NCBI GenBank assembly: GCA_024500155.1
Contig: CM044874.1
Span: forward strand, 5,905,001 to 5,969,000
Length of the DNA: 64,000 bases
From: Chenopodium formosanum
Lineage: Eukaryota; Streptophyta; Magnoliopsida; Caryophyllales; Amaranthaceae
Reading direction: 5' to 3'
Under the pieces are notes generated by a model that saw only the letters and a program-made list of their open reading frames with translations, did no database searches and was not told the DNA's origin. The position numbers and the translations under genes are program-made. Positions 48,329-58,476 of the stretch are shown here, piece by piece; position 1 is the stretch's first letter, and every line of letters begins with the position of its first letter.

Positions 48329-48888
48329 CCTGTCTTTTTTTGCAGCCTTTCTTTGTTGATGAAACGTTCTGTTTATTTTCTTTTGGGAACATTTTTTTGG
48401 GGTCTGTAATATTTTGGGCACTTTTTAATTTCTTTTGGTAATCTTGCAAATTTCGTACATTGACCGATGTTTTTAATCGGTTTTGGATGATGAATTTCTA
48501 TGTTTCTTTTGCCTATATGCTTTGTGAATATTTTCTCTCTATGCATGCTTCTTGTCTTAACACCAAACCACTAGTTGGTGCTGTGTTATGGTATACTATA
48601 CTTGTATGTTAGTTTTTGATAATGCCAAAAGGGGGAAAAGGATGCAAACTATCAAGGAAACTTAATCATTCTATGGTCTCTGTTCGAAATCTTCACAAGC
48701 TGCCAAATCTCTACAAATAGGTATAATGTATATACAAGTTTTTTCAAGTTTTTTAGTTTTTCCTTAAGTTATTTATGCATTGTTTTTATTTTCCTAACTT
48801 AGTTTCTATTCTCCATTTTCCTTTCTTTAGGAATAAAATAGTTTATCTCTGTTTCCTTGTAAGTAAGTTTGGTTTGTTTGTCATCATC
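48329..48888. other. Copia 3' untranslated region
   Basis: T-rich sequence between the extra ORF and the polypurine tract. It has a second purine-rich block (AAAAGGGGGAAAAGG near 48,629) that could act as an additional polypurine tract, as reported for Sireviruses. No gene seen. Confidence 0.6.
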
Positions 48889-48900
48889 AAAAAGGGGGAA
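48889..48900 (+). promoter_or_regulatory. Copia polypurine tract
   Basis: AAAAAGGGGGAA, three bases before the 3' LTR start TGTTGGAC at 48,904, is the expected plus-strand primer. Confidence 0.9.
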
Positions 48901-48903
48901 TAT

Positions 48904-50198
48904 TGTTGGACTTAATGATTTTGATGATGACACAACCTCACTAACTTACAAACTAATAAGTGCTTGATTGTTTAAGTGTGTACTCAGTTACAAAGACTAG
49001 GAGAATGAAGTGTCTTGTAAAAATACCATGAGGAACAAGAAGGCCAGAAGCAGAGCTAACCATATAGAAGAGTTCCCTCACAGGAACTGGCACTTCAGAA
49101 ATGAAGACTGGAGAAGAGAAGGTTCCCTTAGGGAACAGAAGCTTCAGAGAAGAAGCCTCATCAGAGAAGAGAAGTTCCTCCCAAGGAATAGAAGCCTTGG
49201 AGTAGAAGCTTCATCAGAGAACATGAAGACTAAATATATTCTTATATTTTAGGATTTATGTAAGTATAAGATATTAAATAGCACTCGAAAAATCTGTGTG
49301 GAATTGGTCTAAAAAGATAATTTTGTGCTAGCTAAATTTTAGGAAAGTTGGTTTCTAAACGTTTATCTTTTCAAACAAAAAGAGGATTTTATTTTTATTC
49401 TAATTTTCTAAAAATATCTTTTGCAAATAAAATCTCACACGCTTTCTAAAAACCTTGATGCCTACTCTTCCTTGATTTTCTTCAAGTCATGGCCGTGCAC
49501 ATTAAGGAGTTCATGGTTCCTTAATTTTAGGGACATGATCTTCTTAGTGGGTTGGAGTAGTGGCGTAATGGATTTGCTGCACAAAGAAGTTTTCCTAAAC
49601 AAATTTTGGTCTATAAATAGTTGTTAATTTCAGATAGAAAACTTCACCTTGCTCACATAAGTTTTCAAGCTTCAAATTGAGTCAAGTGTCAATTCCACAC
49701 AAGTTCATTAGAGTGTTCTTAATGTTCTTATACTAGAGTTTGTTTTTCTTTCGAGTTGTAATTTGGGGAATGGGGAAGTTCAAGTGAACGTTTGTGTGTG
49801 AGAAAGAGAAGAGAGAGAGAGAAGAGAAAGAGAAGAGAAAGAGAAGAGAGAACAGAGAAGTGAGAAGAGAGAAAGAGAAGAGAAGAGTAACAAGTTGGGT
49901 GACTTGTTCCTCAGGGTCTCAAGTTCGTAGAGGAACTTGAGTTTGAGTCTTTAGCTTGTAATAGGATCGTTTGCCCTATTATAGTGAAGATTCTTTTCCC
50001 AAAATCCCAAGTGGTCGTGGTTTTTCTCCTTGTTAGGGCCAAGGAGTTTTCCACGTAAAATCTCTCTTGCATTCTTTAGTTCCTTTAGTTAATCTCTCAG
50101 TTCCTTTAGCTGACTTAATTTTAATTCCGCAAAAAGTTTGGCTAAATTCTCATACTACAATTCAACCCCCCCTTCTTGTAGTATTCATTAAAACAACA
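48904..50198 (+). repeat. Copia 3' LTR (1,295 bp)
   Basis: It matches the 5' LTR from TGTTGGAC to AAACAACA. TATAAATAG is at 49,612-49,620. About 20 substitutions against the 5' LTR are scattered along its length, many of them transitions. It is followed by the target duplication ccgac. Confidence 0.95.
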
Positions 50199-50203
50199 CC
50201 GAC

Positions 50204-51559
50204 GCACCTTCCAAACTTGCTAGTTCAACTCTCACTAAGATGAACCGATATGTCTATGTGGAGGTGCGCCGAGAGAGAAGTGTCGACGAAGCACCTGAAG
50301 TGTGTTGCGTTGACCAAGAGCCAAGCTTGATGGATCCCATCTTAGCTTTCAAGCTTCGGGGAGAAATTCCCGAAGACAAATTTTTGGCCTTCAAATTGAA
50401 GCGAACCAGCTCAAGGTTCATCGTCTTCAAGGGAAAGCTTCTGAAAAAATCCTTCTCAGCCCCATTGCTGAAATGCATGGGCCCAACAAATGCAAATTAC
50501 ATCCTTCGGGAGATTCACCTTGGCATCTGTGGGAACCACATTGGGGGAAGGACCTTAGCCCACAAGGCGTTGAGGGCTGGATATTATTGGCCCACCATGG
50601 TCTCAGATGCTAAGGAGCTGGTCAGAAAGTGTGAAAAATGCAAAAAAATCGAGCCAGTCATTCATCAGCCAGCCAGAGACCTTCAGCCAATCCTAAATCC
50701 GCTTCCTTTTGCCCAATGGGGGTTGGATATCTTGGGTACCTTTCTAGATGCACCTTACCAAAAAAGATGGTTGATAGTCGACATTGACTATTTGAACAAA
50801 TGGATTAAGGCTGAAGCAACTTTGAATATCACAGAGCAAACTGTCAGGAAATTTATCTGGCAGAACATCATTACTCGCTTTAGTATTCCGAAGGTTTTTC
50901 CCTTCGGTCATGGAAGGCAATTCGATTATTTGCCGCTAAGGCGATACACCGATCAGTTCGGCATCAAGTTGGCATATTCAGTCGTGTGTCACCCACAAAG
51001 TAATGGGCAAGCCAAAGCTTCAAATAAACAAATCCTCAATGCTTTGAAAAAAAGGGTTGAAGAACAAAAGTCCAAGTGGATAGAGCAACTCTCAGGAACC
51101 CTCTGGTCACTTCAGACAACCGAAAAAGAGGCAACGGGCTATTCACCTTTTGAGCTGGTGTATGGTGCCGAAGTCGTTCTTCAAGTGGAAATCGGTTCTG
51201 AAAGTCGACGAGTGCACCACTTCTCGGCTAAGAATGAGCAACTTATGAAGGAATCCCTTGATTTCCTCGATAAAGTAAGAGACTTAGCCCGAGACAGAAT
51301 GGCTGCATGCAAGCAAAGAATCAGCAAATTTTACAATCGAATAGTTCATGCGAGGCCTCTCAAAGTTGGAGACCTCGTCCTTCGGAATGCTGTTGCGGTC
51401 CAGAAAAGTCGAATCCATGGGAAACTCTCAGCTGCTTGGGAGGGACCCTATGAAATTTATGATGAGCTTCAGCCAGGAACATACCGGCTTCGGCAATTGG
51501 ATGGAACTGCGTTGAAAAATCACTGGAATGCTGATGTACTTAAGAAATATCATGTGTAA
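50204..51559 (+). CDS. Gypsy integrase segment, long open frame with catalytic residues lost
   Basis: The frame continues the gypsy second RNase H interrupted by the copia element (PSKLASSTLTKMNRY), and is open for 439 codons from the ATG at 50,240. Visible parts: the HHCC zinc finger (HLGICGNHIGG then CEKCKK), the catalytic core (WGLDILGTF, then GHGRQFD, then PQSNGQAKASNK), the GYSPFELVYG motif and a C-terminal domain (GDLVLRNAV, WEGPYEI) ending near YHV. Integrase inserts element DNA. Only the first acidic residue (50,726) is kept: the second position is Gly (50,906) and the third is Lys (51,014). It is therefore inactive despite the open frame. Confidence 0.85.
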   Translation, partial: APSKLASSTLTKMNRYVYVEVRRERSVDEAPEVCCVDQEPSLMDPILAFKLRGEIPEDKFLAFKLKRTSSRFIVFKGKLLKKSFSAPLLKCMGPTNANYILREIHLGICGNHIGGRTLAHKALRAGYYWPTMVSDAKELVRKCEKCKKIEPVIHQPARDLQPILNPLPFAQWGLDILGTFLDAPYQKRWLIVDIDYLNKWIKAEATLNITEQTVRKFIWQNIITRFSIPKVFPFGHGRQFDYLPLRRYTDQFGIKLAYSVVCHPQSNGQAKASNKQILNALKKRVEEQKSKWIEQLSGTLWSLQTTEKEATGYSPFELVYGAEVVLQVEIGSESRRVHHFSAKNEQLMKESLDFLDKVRDLARDRMAACKQRISKFYNRIVHARPLKVGDLVLRNAVAVQKSRIHGKLSAAWEGPYEIYDELQPGTYRLRQLDGTALKNHWNADVLKKYHV

Positions 51560-52472
51560 ACCCTTTGGGGCAGAACAATCTTTGTAAGTACATTCTGAAT
51601 TATTAATGAAAGGCCTCAGAGCCACTATTTCTACAAATATTTGCAATCTTTACTCTTTCATCTTTTCTTTATTCTATCTACTCTTTAAGGGTTTTCTTAA
51701 GCCCTGTCTGAAACCTTCGCCTTCAAGGCACCAGGTTTCGGATTGCTGATAAACTCGCCTTTTAAAGAACACTGGTCTTTCAGCTGAGGTGAAAACTTCA
51801 GCAAGACTTGTTCTCCAAGGCAATAAGTCCATGGACAAATTTTGGATATTTCCTTAATTGAGCCTTGTATCATAGAGGGCCATTATCTGAAACATTACCT
51901 TTGGTTGGCCCTGTGTTTCAGATATCCATTCTTTCAGATAGACAGAAAATTAAGAGCAATAGCATAACTGTTAGAAATTTACTTTGCTTCACCCGAGAGC
52001 GAAAAAAACAAAAAACCCATCTTAGAAACCCGAAGAGCAAGTCTTCAAATTTCTGAGAGGGGGGGGGGGGGGTGGGGCAACAGGCCACTACAAGTGCAGA
52101 CTATCTCCAGCTGAAACCTTCAAGCCGAAGCTTTTTACTTAGCAAATTATGCAAAGAATATCAAAATTCAAGAAAGCAAGCACGCAAATTCAAAGCAAGG
52201 CAATAAGAGGAAAATATCAGATTCATAGATGAAAGTTATGCTCGAACCACGAGCTACGAGTTCAAATGTTCAGAATTAAAAGATAGCATCGGCAGCCGCC
52301 CACGAGCGGAAAATTATAGCTGCTGAAGTACGTACAAAGACAAAAATTAAACTGTTTGTACATCAAGGCAAGCTGAAGCAAAAACAAGGCAAAAAGAAAT
52401 ATTCAAAAATCGGCAAGTCTAATGTTAAGCACGCGTTAATCCGCAAGATTTTGAAGACGACTGCCCGAGTTC
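51560..52472. other. Gypsy spacer between pol and antisense ORF
   Basis: There is no gene on either strand. It includes a G run (52,059-52,072) and A-rich segments. It probably holds the 3' ends of both the sense pol transcript and the antisense transcript. Confidence 0.5.
52059..52077 (+). repeat. G-run (14 G, T, 4 G)
   Basis: A homopolymer of 14 G followed by TGGGG lies in the spacer after integrase. It could fold as a quadruplex or be a polypurine tract-like primer site in the element interior. Its length may be unreliable in sequencing. Confidence 0.7.
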
Positions 52473-55400
52473 CTATGCTTCAGCCGAAGGGTCAGGCTGA
52501 TCTACATTGCCCTGCCCCTGGGCAGACTCAGCTCCAGAAGCGGAGGAGGCAGGCTTGGCCTTCATCTGGGCTTCCGTCTCTCTCTGCTCAACCTCTACCT
52601 CTCTCAGCTCGGCCTCCTCTTCGACTTCTTCAGTCTTTGGAATTTCGAGCTCAGTAGGAGTAAGAAACTGCATATGGGGATCTTCGGGATCCTGGGCCCA
52701 AATAGCACACTTGGCCCAATCTAGAGAAGGCTTAGCATGGAGAGCTACCCTTCTAGCCACCCTAAACCCGTTCTTGTAGCCCATCTCATACTCTTCCTGG
52801 GTATAGAGGCAAACTTGGAGCAAGGCTTCATCATCAGCCAGCTTCTTTTTACTCTCCTCTAAGTCTTTCTTGGATTTGTCCAACTCATCAGTGAGTTTGG
52901 AGGAAGAAGTCTTCTGTTCATTTTGCTCCAACTGAACCCTTGAAGCTTCGACCTTAGCCTGGGACAAATCGTCCTCCTTAACCTTCAGCTGACCCTCCAT
53001 ATCTTGCAGCTTCTTGTCCTGGGCCTCAGCAGTAGCTTGAGCCTCGGAAAGCTGAGCATCCCTAGCCTGGAGTGTCTATTCTGCAGCTATCCTACCGGCT
53101 TCCAAAGCCTCCATCCTCTGCTGCATCTCTTGGATTTGCTCAGCTGCCTCATCAGCCACTCGGCGCACAATGGCCGCTTTGAAGCTAGGAATGTCGAAGG
53201 CCCCGCACTCCATGATGATCTTCTCTCCAGCTATTAGAGTTGGGAAGATCTCAGTCTCCATGGCATGGCAGAAGGTCTGAAGGGCTTGGGCAGCCTGCTT
53301 CTTATACTTCTCAGCCTCGGCCTGCTTCTCTTCAGCAACCAGCTGCTTCAGTAATGCCAGCTTTGCCTCCTCTTGGGCAATCTTTGCGTCCTCCCAAGCA
53401 TTCTCTAGGTTTTCCTGGAGAGTGTATATCAGCTCTACAGTGAGAGTCTGATTGTGCACAGCCTGATTGCAAGGGCACGTCGGTTAAAAAAAAAGAAGGG
53501 GGGAAAGAGAAGAAAGAAATTGAACTGAAGAGCTGAACTTGCGAAAAAGGAAAATAAATAGCAAAGCACCTGCATCAGCAGTCGCTGATTATCTGTGGCA
53601 GGGTCAGGGACCCTTCGGCTGGACTCTCCCATTCCAGCAGTGGCCTTAAGTGACCACGCCCTTGCCCGATCTACCTCTGACATACTAGTAAGGTCGCCGA
53701 AGTAGGCCGCAACTCCTTCTCGGTTTTGACCCCATATAAGTTCCCAAACGTTTTCGAGGATTGAAATGCAGGGGGCTGAGAAACCCATATCTCCATAATG
53801 CAGTGTCTGGAAAGAAGGAAAGGAAGACGAGGGAACCTCCTGAACCTTATCTGACTCAGCATCCTTCTTTTCCTCATCAGTGGAGCCCAGCTGATCTCCA
53901 CCCAGGTCAATAACCACGACCTCCTCTTCATCTCCTGTCTCAGGTTCACGGATCAGCGCGTCAACCTCCCTTTCAATATCAGCCGAGAAACCCTCAGCAG
54001 CAGGTTTCTCGGCAGCTTCAGCAGAGTGCCTTGCAACATTCTCTTGGTTTAGAACTTCCCCGTGAACCCCCCCTTTCAGGTCAAGATTTCTTTGATCCAC
54101 CTCCATTTCTCGAGTTTCGGGAGGTGGTGGTGGGGTTCGGGGAGGAGGGTTTACTGGCAGAGGGGGAGCCCTCGACGAGCCTCTACCTTCATCAGGTTCC
54201 CTTATGCTGATGCCTCCAGTGGCATCGGCCTCGTATGAAACTGACGGGGACCCAGTACTGCTATCCTCATCCTCCTACTTTTGGTTAGAGGTTGCTCGTC
54301 CATATCGGATTCTTCAGATTCAGACGGTGGCCAGTCTTTAGGACGAGCAGGAGCTTTCCCATCTCTCCTTCAGCTTCCTTCTTCAGACTGCAGAAGTAGG
54401 GGACAGGAAGGGCTTAAAAAAAAAAAAAAAAAAAAACAACGAAAGCAAAATGCTAAGGAACTTACCAAAGTCCTCGGCTAAGCCTCGGATGCAGAAGTCC
54501 CTTGCTCGGCAGCACCAGAGGTCCCTTCACCTCCTTCCAAGGCTTTAATCGCCATAGTAACGTCTTCAACTGTCCGAGCAGCTTGTTCTTCTTCAGGCAA
54601 CAAACGCCTTAAAGGATCTCGCTTTGCCCACCAAGATTTCTGCTTCAGATAATCTGCAGCAGCATCAATCTGAAGGCCTGTTGAATGCAGGTGCAGTGGA
54701 TGGTCCTTCGGGTCAGTGATCGCGGGAGCTCGGTCTAAGATGTTCCTTTCAGCGTTCACTCCTAGTCGATCGAAGTCGATACCTGAAGTGGCCTCGCTCA
54801 GCTCTAAAAGGGCAGTGTGAAGGAGTTAGATTAATGAAGCAGACATTAAAAATAAAGCGAAAAGGAAGCAAATAAAGCAAGTCCTCGGCCCTAGCAGAAG
54901 GTACTTATCACCTCTGTGCTTTCGGCTGAGGCCGACAACCGCCAACATCTTCTCTTGGAAGACATAATGGTTGTCTAGAAGTCATCTCATCGGGATAAAC
55001 TTCATTCGGCCAGTCCCCCCCGGGATTTTCTTGCTTCCCGAAGAAGTTAATTTGCTCGTAGCTGGGGTGGCGAGCGGCATCAGGGTCTTCAGGACCCAAA
55101 TATTGCATGTTCGGGTCAGGTCTGGAGAGATAGTGGGGAGCCCCGAAGAAGTGGGGGTGCTCCGGATCCGCTGGAGCCCTTACCCATATCCACTAACCTC
55201 TCCAGTCCTTATCCGAAGAATCGTTCGGCCACATAGTCAGGTATTGCGGATGGCTCTCAATTCGCTACCAGCCAGAGCCATGATGACCGTATTGGCTCTA
55301 GGTGTTCGGCACCAGCTTATGTAGCCTTCGGAAGCAGTGTAGATTCGGCTCAACGGCAAAGAACAGGCACACCTAGAGATATGTCATCACTCGTCGAATG

Positions 55401-55927
55401 CTTATAGGCGTCAATTGGCACAAGGAGATCCAGTACTTTATCAAAATATCCCTGATGAAGGGATCCTGAGGGAACCAAAGCTCGTACTGTAGCTGCCGAG
55501 TGTACACCCCCACATACCCAGGGGGTGGACGATGAATCCTGTTATTAGGCACGGGCATTCGGCACTAGTACCCATCCTCTTCAAAAATGCCATAATGTAA
55601 CTCTTTCTGTTCGGCGAACCGATATGCTTCAGTGTTCCCGACCCACCAAGTATAGGGCGTGTTTCTCATCATGGCTGCAATGGCACCATCATTCAGCCAT
55701 TCAGCGTGCCCAGGGAGCAAATCCCATGGTGCAGCAGGCAGAGCCTCCTCCTGCTCAGCGCCACCAGCCTCAGCCTCTTCTCGGGGTGCTGCTGCATTCG
55801 GAGGGGTGGCCGAAATACCCTCTTCCGGGTCCTCCCTTACTCTTTCCCCGTTCCAAACGTCGGCACGGTCCCTCGGGTCCCTAGCCTGACCTTGTCGTCA
55901 GGTTTGGCGTCCTCTTCCTCTAACCAT
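52473..55927 (-). pseudogene. Antisense intron-containing ORF of the Tat gypsy element
   Basis: It is read on the minus strand from the ATG at 55,927 (MVRGRGRQT) to a stop at 52,473. Exons are separated by introns with normal borders: 54,911-54,804 (GTGATA...TTTTAG), 54,465-54,388 (GTAAGT...TGCAG, carrying an A/T run) and 53,569-53,463 (GTGCTT...ATCAG). The first part has a segment like the putative gypsy-type transposon (Transposase_28) domain (YELWFPQDPFIRDILIKYW). Then come acidic, Ser/Pro-rich and long coiled-coil regions (53,440-52,800). Stops occur after MVRGRGRQT, near 55,559, near 55,373, after SASEA at 54,480 and at 53,076; other frame changes are likely. Tat elements often carry such antisense ORFs; their role is unknown. 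Confidence 0.72.
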
Positions 55928-56176
55928 TGTTGGATTTTCGAAGGGAAAGTCGAAAAGGGGGATTCTTTCAAAAATTCAAAGAAATTCGAAGGAAATTCGA
56001 AGAAATTTACCTTTATACGGAGCGGAATTTGCCGATTCAACTAGTCGGGGCAACGAATACTTAATTCGAGCCTTGATTTTGGGGTGTTAAGTGAAGTTTT
56101 GAAGCGGAACTGAGTGTTCTTGAGGGAATGCAAGTGCGAATTGGTGAAGAAATGAGGAGAGATAGCGCAAATCCGG

Positions 56177-56183
56177 CCTTATA
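56177..56183 (-). promoter_or_regulatory. Candidate TATA box for the gypsy antisense ORF
   Basis: The minus strand reads TATAAGG, about 250 bases upstream of the antisense ATG at 55,927. It is followed by a C/T-rich leader (TATCTCTCCTCATTTC). It lies inside the element, between antisense ORF and 3' LTR, so the antisense gene may have its own promoter. Inference only. Confidence 0.4.
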
Positions 56184-56444
56184 TTTCAAGAAATAGGAAG
56201 TTCGAGGTTCAGTGCGCTTAATTTCTCTTAAGTACCTCACTAAGTAACTGTTAAACACACTCCCCTTTAATTAACCGCCCATTATCCGTCCAACTTCCCA
56301 CTAATTATCCTACTTACAGTTATTTCGTTAATGACTGTTTAAAATTTAAATCTTTCTGATTTAATTAAATCATTTACTTCCCTCCATTTTTATTAAATTC
56401 AAACCGGACCCGTCATCCTTCCAAATCGGGTATGGGGGGCAAGT

Positions 56445-56871
56445 TGTTTGGGTCCAATTATTCCTTATTGGGCCCGGTCAATAAATGATTCAATACAAGT
56501 CAAGGTCAAGGCCCAAGCCTCCTTTCCTGCCAAGTCAAGCTCCAGTCAACGGCCCAAGTCGTCATGGTAAGCCCATATGACCCCAAGCCCATCTCTTCTC
56601 CTTGTCATGCTAAGGTATAAAAGCCTTCAATTACATCATTTATCATTCATTCACATTCAAGCCTCAAGCAATTAATACTCTTGCATAGCTTTCTCTCTCT
56701 AAACACTGTTTGACTTTGGCATCGGAGGGGCCTTCCTCGGCACAACCCCTGAGGCCAGTTTACGTGTGTTTGCTGTGCAAGAAACCCTCGGCCCAGCATC
56801 ATTTGGACCGAGTCAGTCTTCATCCACATCTTCGGGCCTTCGACAAGGTCCCATTGTTTTCCCCCGAAACA
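56445..56871 (+). repeat. Gypsy 3' LTR (427 bp, complete)
   Basis: TGTTTGGG to CGAAACA, with a purine-rich tract (TATGGGGGGCAAG) just before it. TATAAAA is at 56,616-56,622. It is followed by the target duplication gagtt at 56,872-56,876. It differs at about 13 of 363 aligned positions from the 5' LTR. Confidence 0.9.
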
Positions 56872-57261
56872 GAGTTTAATTCGTTGAGTTGTAATTTGGG
56901 GTAAGAGTTTGAGTGAACTCTAGAGTGTTTATTGCTTTGAGTGAAGCAAGAAGATAGAGAGAGTTTTAAGCATTCAACTGATTGAGGGATCGGTTGAAAG
57001 GGAACTCAAGTTTGTTGAGAAACTTGAGTTAGAATCTTAGATTGTAATAAGTTGTTTGCGCTATTATAATTAAGAGTTGAGTTTTAAAATCCCTTGTGGT
57101 CGTGGTTTTTCTTCTTTATTAGGGCTAAGAAGTTTTCCACGTAAAATCTCTCTGTGCACTTTAAGTTTTTTGCATAGTTTCTTTATATATTCCGCAAAAA
57201 TTACCCTAGTTCCCCTATAATACAATTCACCCCCCTCTTGTATTGTTCATTCGAGTCAACA
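56872..57261 (+). mobile_element. SIRE-like copia solo LTR, right part
   Basis: It continues the LTR begun at 33,315. It contains GAGTTGTAATTTGGGG, a block also found in the copia LTRs, then a C-rich tract and the end GAGTCAACA, followed by aagat (57,262-57,266), the partner of 33,310-33,314. Confidence 0.82.
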
Positions 57262-57397
57262 AAGATGGATCAAGATGTGGAGATAAAAACAAAGGGAAAG
57301 CCTCTTTATCAAGAATCATTTGTTTCGAGAAGAAAAGCTTACAATTTGAAGCGTCGCAAGATAATGAGCACTAAGAGAGTCAAACAACCAAAATAAA
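57262..57397 (+). pseudogene. Short basic coding remnant next to the solo LTR
   Basis: From the solo LTR border the frame MDQDVEIKTKGKPLYQ continues, Lys/Arg-rich, to TAA at 57,395-57,397. If the solo LTR and its nested cargo are ignored, the same frame extends upstream into 33,258-33,314 (LTKLIKDDTSSISGKT), which begins next to a possible AG acceptor. This could be the last exon of an old host gene cut by the LTR. No family recognised. Confidence 0.35.
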
Positions 57398-57601
57398 AAG
57401 GTTGAAGTACAAGTTTTATGGATATCTCAACAAAAATCTCTTCATCCATGATTACAAACTTGCTCGATAATAAGAATTTTAGTGGAGCTTTCTTCCACAA
57501 AACATGGTATTTGGAGGTCTTTGCTTATCTTGTTGCTTTGAGCATTAGAGTCTTGGTTACATTGATTTTATATCCTATGCCAAGAGGTTGTTTTTTCTTT
57601 T

Positions 57602-57632
<31 letters not shown>

Positions 57633-58476
57633 TTTGTTGGAGAACAAGAATAGGGGTAATGATGATGCAGATAAAGATGAGTGAAGTGATTAATAATTCG
57701 AGAATTAGGTATCCAGCAAATTGAACAAGGTGTATGTAGTACAAATTTACGTATTATGTTTCTTTGTTGTTGGTTCTTATAGTCATAAACATTATGTAAC
57801 AAATTAGCAAATTAGGTGTATGTGGTTTTAGTAAAGATTAGGTACAAATTCACGTATTATTTATCTTTATATTCTTGGTTGTTAGTAACTCTTAATTCCT
57901 TGTTATTACATTAGATGTTTTGTTTTCTTAATTAGTTTTTAATACAAGGATCATTTTCCTTCTAATTCCTTTTCATCTTAATTTCAACGAACAATCAATA
58001 TTGTTCTCACCAGAGTTCAATTCGAAAGACCTATTTATTATCAGATTGATAGATTGCAATCAATAAAATAGTAAAAACTTATTTGTCTAAATGAGATTCG
58101 CCAACGTTTAGAAATTGAGTGCAATTAAGAATGTGTTAATTAGATGTGAAAGATCAAATTAGGTGTGGTAAAAATTCAAATTATTATAACTACATATGTT
58201 CAAAAGAACAAGGTAATTAATCTTGGTCCTTTTATATGAGAACATGAAAACTACAACATTTGATTTATTATTATAAAAATTATTAAGTTCGAACAATGTG
58301 AACAAAAGTTTAATTGAAAAAGAATGGGATCGGCTACATGCATGACATAACAAATTTTAATAAATTATTATTGTGTTTTCAAGTTTCTCAAATGCGGCAA
58401 TTAATTCTTTGTCATGTCATGATGTGAGAATATAATACGACTTTGAGCAATAACGCTTGATGGTGCGAAACAATTT
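57398..58476. other. AT-rich DNA without recognised gene
   Basis: It includes a T-run plus A-run near 57,596-57,624 and simple AT-rich sequence. Small ORFs here show no family resemblance. It is probably intergenic. Confidence 0.5.

Larger units (their letters stand above)
39836..50198 (+). mobile_element. Full-length SIRE-type Ty1/copia element
   Basis: The two LTRs (1,306 and 1,295 bp) differ by about 20 substitutions and an 11-bp purine-repeat indel. The target duplication ccgac lies at 39,831-39,835 and 50,199-50,203. It has an initiator-Met primer site, a gag with two zinc knuckles, a copia-order pol (protease, integrase, RT, RNase H), an extra ORF after pol and a polypurine tract. The extra ORF and long gag point to Sireviruses. 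All genes carry stops. The insertion splits the gypsy second RNase H, and removing it with one ccgac restores that frame. Confidence 0.93.
34019..56871 (+). mobile_element. Ty3/gypsy Tat-type element, full span with nested insertions
   Basis: Its ends are TGTTTGGG (34,019) and CGAAACA (56,871), with 5-bp duplication gagtt at 34,014-34,018 and 56,872-56,876. Without the nested solo LTR (36,316-38,285) and copia (39,836-50,198) it is about 10.5 kb. Order: truncated LTR, gag, RT, RNase H, archaeal-type RNase H, integrase, antisense ORF, 3' LTR. Dual RNase H and an antisense extra ORF near the 3' end are known features of the Tat lineage. It lacks protease and primer-binding site and has many stops, so it is dead. 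Confidence 0.9.

Noticed and set aside
52507..53443. Plus-strand ORFs opposite the antisense coiled-coil gene
   Set aside because: Ser/Leu-rich shadows of the minus-strand Glu/Lys/Gln-rich coding sequence.
57418..57606. 62-codon plus-strand ORF with a hydrophobic middle
   Set aside because: Ends in a T-run translation (poly-Phe), no upstream signals, no known family.
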